Assembly: GCA_001579985.1 (NCBI GenBank)
Contig: LRSR01003901.1
Location: 1-30,428 of the forward strand
Direction of reading: 5' to 3'
From: Hypsibius dujardini
Lineage: Eukaryota > Tardigrada > Eutardigrada > Parachela > Hypsibiidae
DNA: 30,428 nt
Below the pieces are notes generated by a model. That model searched no databases and was not told the DNA's origin. It saw only the letters and a list, made by a program, of their open reading frames with translations. Numbering within the stretch: position 1 is the first letter of the stretch; each line of letters starts with the position of its first letter. This document shows, one piece after another, positions 25,381-30,428 of this stretch. The translations under genes and the position numbers were made by a program.

Positions 25381-27643
25381 ATGGCCAAATATTTGCTGCA
25401 CGACATGCAAGCCATGCTGCGTGGGATCAAGCAGGTCGCTCAGATCAGTCTGAAAATCCAAGCCGCGGAAATCAACGAGCGTGTGTGTCAATCCAGTCTG
25501 CGACCGCGATGGAGCAATCTCGCGAGCTCTTCCGCGAGCTCTCCCGCGTCGTCTTCATCTCCACGGGTGCGTTTTCCGCGTTCACACACTGAGTTTTCCT
25601 CAACAATTCACGAAATTTTAAAGAATTAGTTTGGCCGACAAAAAACCAGAAAATAATTTGTAGGGAATTTCTTTCTATTTTATTGCAGGGGAATAGGATA
25701 ATTTTTTATTGTAATTTAAGACATCGCTGGCTGACTGATTCTCCTTTAGTGATCTGCAGTCGTGAATCTGGCCGTATTTCTCCGGGAGTTTTCATTATAA
25801 AGTATACTGAATCTGTTGTATTAAAATGTATCGGACATTGAATGTAGGAGAATGTCTGCGTGGACCGGAAGTGACAACTTCCAGCCGGAAGTCTGATTTT
25901 CCTTCCGTGACGTTTTCTCTGACTTTCTTTCCACTACCGAACCGGATACATGATTGAATTGAATGTTTGTTTCTTTTAAGAAAGTCAGATCCGGTGTCTA
26001 TAGAACGGTGGAGTAACTTTACTTTGTGATGTGCTATTTGTTTTGTGTCAGCAAAATAATATTTGGCTAATCAAACAATCAAGTGATTGCTCATTCAGTG
26101 AAATCAGGATGCGGTTCGGCTGCTTTTGCAAAATACAGAGCGATTGGTTGACAAATGGTTTTGTTTGCTTCAGCAGTCCAGCTTCAACGTACAGGAAATT
26201 GCGTCGCGTGCCGGTGCGGTGCTGCGTGGGCTGGAGGAGCAAGTGAAAATCGTCGCGGGCATCCAGGCCCCGGCTCCCATTTTGGCCTTCGATAACGGCT
26301 TTACCCTCTACAGCGACAAAATTGGAAGCGCACAGAATAGGGCCACACGCGACCATCCGACCACGGCGGATATTGACGACGAGAATGGACATGGCAAGCC
26401 GGAAGGCGAGGCCGGAAAGGCGGCGAAACGCGCGGAGAAATTTGTAAGTAGCTTTCTATGATTGATTGTTTGATTTAATTGATTACCTTCGTCTCTTCTA
26501 TCATGAGTTGGTTTGTGTCTGCGACATTATCCACTTTTGTCTTTTTTTTCTCATGATTTATTTGTTGTTGTATAGATGAACCCACCGGTTGCACCATTGG
26601 ACGAAAGTGACGTCTCAGTTCTTGCTAATAACTCGCTCGAGGGTGATGACTCTCACAACCTGAAGAACTTTGTACGTGCTTGCTGCTGACTCTTGCTCGC
26701 CGATTGGTGCCAACTAACCGAATTGTGGTGCATTTTCAAATCCACTGCTTTACTAATTATCTGTCCGTTTTTTCGTTGTTCTGTTGTCTTCACAGAATAA
26801 CGGAAGTTTGGACGCTGCGGAGGCTGAAGTACATATCTCTTTCTTATCTATATCTGCTGTTGTGTTGTTTGCTGGCCGGGTTGTATGGCTGCTCTACACA
26901 GCTTCATCCTGTCTGTTTGTCTCGGTTTGCTTGTCTGACCCTCTATGCCTCCCATTGCTTCTTTTTGTCTGCATGTTTGCTGTCCCTCTCTGCCTGTCTA
27001 TATATCTGGCGTCTCTAATACCATATGTAGGTTTGTTTGTCTGTATGTCTGTCTTGTCGAGCTGCCTTTCATCCAATGCTATCTCTTAGTCTACTGTATA
27101 TCCGTTTGTCTGTCTGCCTGTGTCGCTGTCTGCCTGTCTATTAACCTGCCGGTTGACTATCTAAATCTGTCTGTAGATCTGACTGTCTGCCTGTATCTAC
27201 CTGCCTGTTGACCTGTCTGTAGACCTGTCTGTAGATTTCTCTGTGTCTGTGGTACTGTTTACTTGCTTGTTTGTCTGCCTTCGTATTCCCTTTGTCAGTT
27301 TCTCACCAATAGCGCGATCTTTCTGTCTGGAAAAAGATCGCCTGTGCTACTCATCTTGCTGTATGTCTCTTGGAGCTTCTTTGTGCTTGAGGGTTGTCTT
27401 TTCGGTGACCGGCTCCACACACCACGAATGCGGTTATATAGTGAGCTTTCCCGTTCTTACCTAATTTTTCTTCTCTCGCAGGGCAAGGAAGAGACGTCCC
27501 ACCTCAAGCAGGATCGCTTCAGTAAGGACTCCAAGAAGACCTTCATCGACAGCGGCGGGGACAACTTGTTCCGACCGGAGAATTTGAAGAAAATTTCAAA
27601 GGTTCCACCGGGCGTCCCAGTCAAGGCTGACAGCTTTTCTTAG
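25381..27643 (+). CDS. Probable COQ8A-like N-terminal extension (five exons ending in a stop)
   Basis: Exons 25381-25566, 26177-26443, 26576-26671, 26796-26828 and 27482-27643, all phase 0, give a closed 247-residue frame ending at TAG 27641-27643. An AATAAA follows at 27968. The start (CCGAGGATGG) has a strong context. The first residues (LLHDMQAMLRGIKQVAQISL) resemble the amphipathic N-terminal segment of vertebrate COQ8A as I remember it, and FRPENLKKISK resembles its conserved TAEDIEKARQAK block just before the kinase core. The middle is hydrophilic and acidic without a recognised domain. It lies directly upstream of the COQ8 kinase exons in the same orientation. Reading to the kinase needs a phase-0 donor before the stop: AAG|GTTCCA (27602) or CCA|GTCAAG (27620). 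Neither is strong. It may instead be a separate gene or a kinase-less alternative transcript. Confidence 0.6.
25864..25912 (+). promoter_or_regulatory. Cluster of ETS/GABP-type sites in COQ8 intron 1
   Basis: ACCGGAAGTGAC at 25864-25875, an inverted partner ACTTCC near 25878, GCCGGAAGT at 25884-25892 and CTTCCGTGACG at 25902-25912. ACCGGAAGTG is the GABPA (NRF-2) consensus, common in promoters of nuclear genes for mitochondrial proteins, which is what COQ8 is. The location inside intron 1 suggests an alternative promoter or an intronic element. Confidence 0.4.
26890..27290 (+). repeat. Degenerate CTGT microsatellite filling a COQ8 intron
   Basis: Interrupted CTGTCTGT, CTGCCTGT and GTTTGTCTG units through most of intron 4 (26829-27481). 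No exon is supported within it. Confidence 0.85.
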
Positions 27644-27967
27644 AGCGCGCTCTCTGTTGCTGTGTATATAGAGATTTTACTCGTCACTTGCCGGAAGCGG
27701 CGGCGGAGACGGACGAAAGCCCAGCTCAGCGAAGCCGGTTATCTTGCCGACTGTTGAGAAACAGACGGTAAATAGTGTGCATTATATTTATTTTTTCGGT
27801 CCCGCTTTCACCGTTTGTCGCCGTCGGGACTCTTGTACATGAACATTTTTTGCGCCTGCGGTGCAGCACATTTTCCAGTTTTTTCCATCCCGGGTCGTAT
27901 GATCCGTTTTTTACTGTAGTTAGGTTTCGCCACTTTCGCCTGGGCTTTCGACTAATTTTTTTTTGTT

Positions 27968-27973
27968 AATAAA
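27968..27973 (+). terminator. Possible poly(A) signal after the short COQ8-like reading frame
   Basis: AATAAA 325 bases after the TAG at 27641-27643 and 170 bases before the first clear kinase exon. If used, it would end a transcript carrying only the N-terminal 247 residues. If the full COQ8 message is made, the signal lies in an intron and must be skipped. Confidence 0.45.
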
Positions 27974-28142
27974 CGTTTATAAAAAAATAATTATGAGTGC
28001 CCCTGGAGTCGGGTCGAGATGTAGTAATATAATGCAAATACGAAAATGGTTGCCGGTCCTGCGCAAACGGTGACGGCGGGACAGTGGTGATGAGCACCAG
28101 CGACCACTGATCAGATCCCGTTTTTCCATTCTTCCCAAATAG

Positions 28143-29751
28143 CTCGGACCGAAATCGCGGGAACGGAAAGTACCAGCCACCCGATCGGCACGGTAAAAAC
28201 AGCCTGGCGTTTAGAACTAGAATGTGGAAGTGGGGTAGTAAGCATTTAAAAAGACAGACAGACAGACAGACAGGCAGGCAGACAGACAGGTAGGTTGAAA
28301 TATCGACAGACATTCAGGCAAAATAGACATACGTACGGGCAGTAGTCTAAAAAGCATACACCCAAACAGATAGACACTTGCAGACAGACAGACGGATGAA
28401 CGGACAGACAAACATACATTCAGACACTGCGACGGTCGAAGCATGAAGCGGAAATATCAGGTGAGAAAACAAATAGGTTTGAAAACCAGTTTGCCACCAA
28501 GTAGATTCGAAAGGTCTGCGCAAGAACTGTTCATTTTTCGGTAGGCTTGCTTCCTTCGGAGGTCTCGTAGCTGGGCTCGGTATGGGGGCATTAGCGGAAG
28601 TTACTCGACGAAGTCTAGGAGTGGGTGAAGGAGGTACGTTGCTCAAGGACTAGGAAAAGCAGGCGCTCGGTGATACTCTCATAGTTAATTAACGTACTTT
28701 GTAGTTGGAAAGGGAAGCATGTCTGACAGGAGTGCTTTTTTGACCGATGCCAATGTGGAGCGGTTTGTGGAGACCCTCTGCAGGGTTCGCGGTGCCGCAC
28801 TGAAACTTGGTCAGATGCTCAGCATCCAAGGTATTAAAGCTTTGGTACCAGCCCTGGCTACTTGTGTCATCATGGACACTCAGCTCGGCAAAGCCATTTG
28901 TTCTGTTCCTTTACAGATACGTCAATCTTAAGCCCTCAAGTTCAGAAAATCTTTGAGCGAGTGAGGCAAAGCGCTGACTTTATGCCCAAGAGTCAGATGG
29001 AGGTTAGTGCCAGACTGTTTGTCTTTTTGCCTCGTTACGTCGTGTCTGCTGCGTTGTCTGTCTGCTGCGTTGTCTGTCTGCTGCGTTGTCTGTCTGCTGT
29101 CCATCCGTGTTTCTCTCTCTTTGTCTGTCTTATTTGTTTGCCTGTCTCTCTATCTCTTTGTCTGTTTCTCTGTCTGTCTGTCTGTGTGTCTGAGTTTAGT
29201 TGGCTTTCTGCCTCTTTTTTTGTGGCTGTGTGTTTTGCCCATCTGTTTATCTGGCGATCGATCTGCAGACGTTATCCCAGCCTGATGGGGATACTTACCT
29301 CACTTTTTTCTTCTATGCTGGGCGGTAATTTTTTCTCGTAGAAAATCATGGAGAGGGAGCTTGGTGCCGAGTGGAGGAAGAAGATTCCCGAATTTGAAGA
29401 CAAACCATTTGCTGCTGCTTCCATTGGCGAAGTCCATCTCGGCAAGCTAGCAGACGGACGGGAGGTTGCTATTAAGATCCAGTATCCTGGTGTTGCGGAA
29501 GGCATCAACAGTGACATTAAAAACCTAACGGCCATCCTCAAAATGTGGAATATCTTCCCCAAAGGCATGTACATGGAGAATCTCATGAATGTGGCGCGAG
29601 TGGAACTGGCATGGGAGTGCGACTACATTCGGGAGGCGAAATTTATTCGCCGTTTTCGGTAAAGTGTCTGTCTGATTGTCTGCCCGTCTGTCGTACTTGC
29701 ATGTGTATATATGTTTGCGTGACTGTGCTTTGTCTTGTCTTTTCTGCCCGC

Positions 29752-29793
<42 letters not shown>

Positions 29794-30414
29794 GCTTATC
29801 CTATTTGGCCAGGGAATTGCAATTGCTATTAGTTGCCTGAAAGTAAGTTTAACTTTATCCTTTGGTGATGTAGAGAGATTTTGAAGAACGATCCTGTTTT
29901 CATTGTGCCGGATGTGATCTCTGACCTGTCCACCAACCGAGTACTCACGACTGAGTACATCTATGGGGAGCCTCTCGATAAAGCGCTCCACTATGATCAA
30001 GAGACGCGAAATTTGGTACGAGTTTTCCGAAAAAGTACTTTGAGTATGAGTTTTCTGGTTTTATTTTGTAGATGTTTTTTTTAGATTGCGGAAAGTTTTC
30101 TCCGGTTATGCTTTGAGGAGCTCTTTCTGCATCGGTTGATGCAGACAGACCCTAATTGGGCAAATTTCTTCTACAACAACTCCAACAAGAAGGTATTGTG
30201 TATTTGCCCACCTATGAACGAGTATTGTTGTTTCTTACCACCGAGAGCCTTGTCTCAATAGATTTACTTGCTGGATTTCGGTGCTACACGTAATTTCGAC
30301 CGGTCCTTTACTGACAGTTATATCCAGATTATTCGTGGTGCGTCCGTTGGGGACCGTGATCTCGTCCTGAAGTCTTCTCAGAAGCTCGGTTTCCTTACTG
30401 GACTGGAAACCAAG
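28143..30414 (+). CDS. COQ8A: COQ8A/ADCK3-like atypical kinase, UbiB family (partial, runs off the window)
   Basis: Exons 28143-28192, 28545-28633, 28705-28830, 28917-29002, 29342-29658, 29874-30015, 30085-30192 and 30262-30414. Phases match at each join, and the last donor is GTGAGT at 30415. COQ8 is a mitochondrial matrix ATPase-like protein kinase homologue that supports the coenzyme Q synthesis complex. Family motifs in order: [30 protein letters not shown] (glycine-rich helix), the KxGQ motif in [11 protein letters not shown], the alanine-rich loop [12 protein letters not shown], the ATP lysine in VAIKIQYPG, the ExD motif in [17 protein letters not shown] at the catalytic loop and LLDFGATR with the DFG metal site. 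All key residues are intact. The frame stays open to 30414, so the C-terminal part lies outside. COQ8A and COQ8B cannot be separated with certainty, and invertebrates often have a single COQ8. Confidence 0.96.
28251..28425 (+). repeat. ACAG microsatellite in a COQ8 intron
   Basis: AGACAGACAGACAGACAGGC at 28252, then degenerate units to about 28425, within the intron 28193-28544. Its orientation is opposite to the CTGT runs in the other COQ8 introns. Confidence 0.85.
29017..29195 (+). repeat. CTGT microsatellite in a COQ8 intron, with a 17-bp sub-repeat
   Basis: Includes consecutive TGTCTGCTGCGTTGTC units near 29042-29100 and then plain CTGT runs, within the intron 29003-29341. Confidence 0.85.
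29666..29795 (+). repeat. CTGT microsatellite in a COQ8 intron
   Basis: Degenerate CTGT units starting just after the donor at 29659 and becoming about nine perfect CTGT copies at 29753-29788. It occupies most of the intron 29659-29873. Confidence 0.88.
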
Positions 30415-30428
30415 GTGAGTCAGTCTAC

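Overview
This is animal-type nuclear DNA, most likely from an invertebrate. The coding sequence is cut into many small exons by GT-AG introns, reading uses the standard code, the exons are richer in G+C than the A+T-rich introns, and the introns and flanks are full of tetranucleotide microsatellites (CTGT/ACAG and GATT/AATC), minisatellites and foldback repeats. I cannot name the species. No tRNA, rRNA, CRISPR or bacterial feature was seen.

Three conserved eukaryotic genes are present. (1) Positions 5104-16857, plus strand: a citron-like protein, about 1782 residues in 20 coding exons, with a coiled coil, a C1 zinc finger, a PH domain and a citron/CNH domain. It has no kinase domain in this window, so it looks like the kinase-less citron-N form of citron rho-interacting kinase. 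(2) Positions 24347-18837, minus strand: U2SURP (SR140), the U2 snRNP-associated RRM/SURP/CID/RS protein, 12 coding exons and about 891 residues. It converges on the citron-like gene. (3) Positions 25381 to the right edge, plus strand: a COQ8A/ADCK3-like atypical kinase of coenzyme Q biosynthesis. Its kinase exons (28143-30414) are clear and run off the window. Five upstream exons (25381-27643) appear to encode its N-terminal extension but end in a stop codon, so the join to the kinase part is unresolved. Genes 2 and 3 are head to head across about 1 kb.

The exon maps were built by hand from splice consensus, intron phase and remembered family sequences. Phases close exactly for U2SURP and for the COQ8 kinase exons. 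The citron-like gene closes only if one unusual GTCCGC donor is used.

The non-coding part is dominated by repeats. Positions 1-5058 hold a 22-bp and a 29-bp minisatellite, a pair of dispersed repeats and three foldback elements. Intron 17 of the citron-like gene carries a nearly perfect long inverted repeat. Positions 17910-18575 are a nested MITE-like element between the two convergent genes. A 22-bp array lies in the shared U2SURP/COQ8 upstream region. The genes do housekeeping work in different compartments (cytokinesis scaffold, splicing, mitochondrial quinone synthesis), and nothing suggests a shared pathway.
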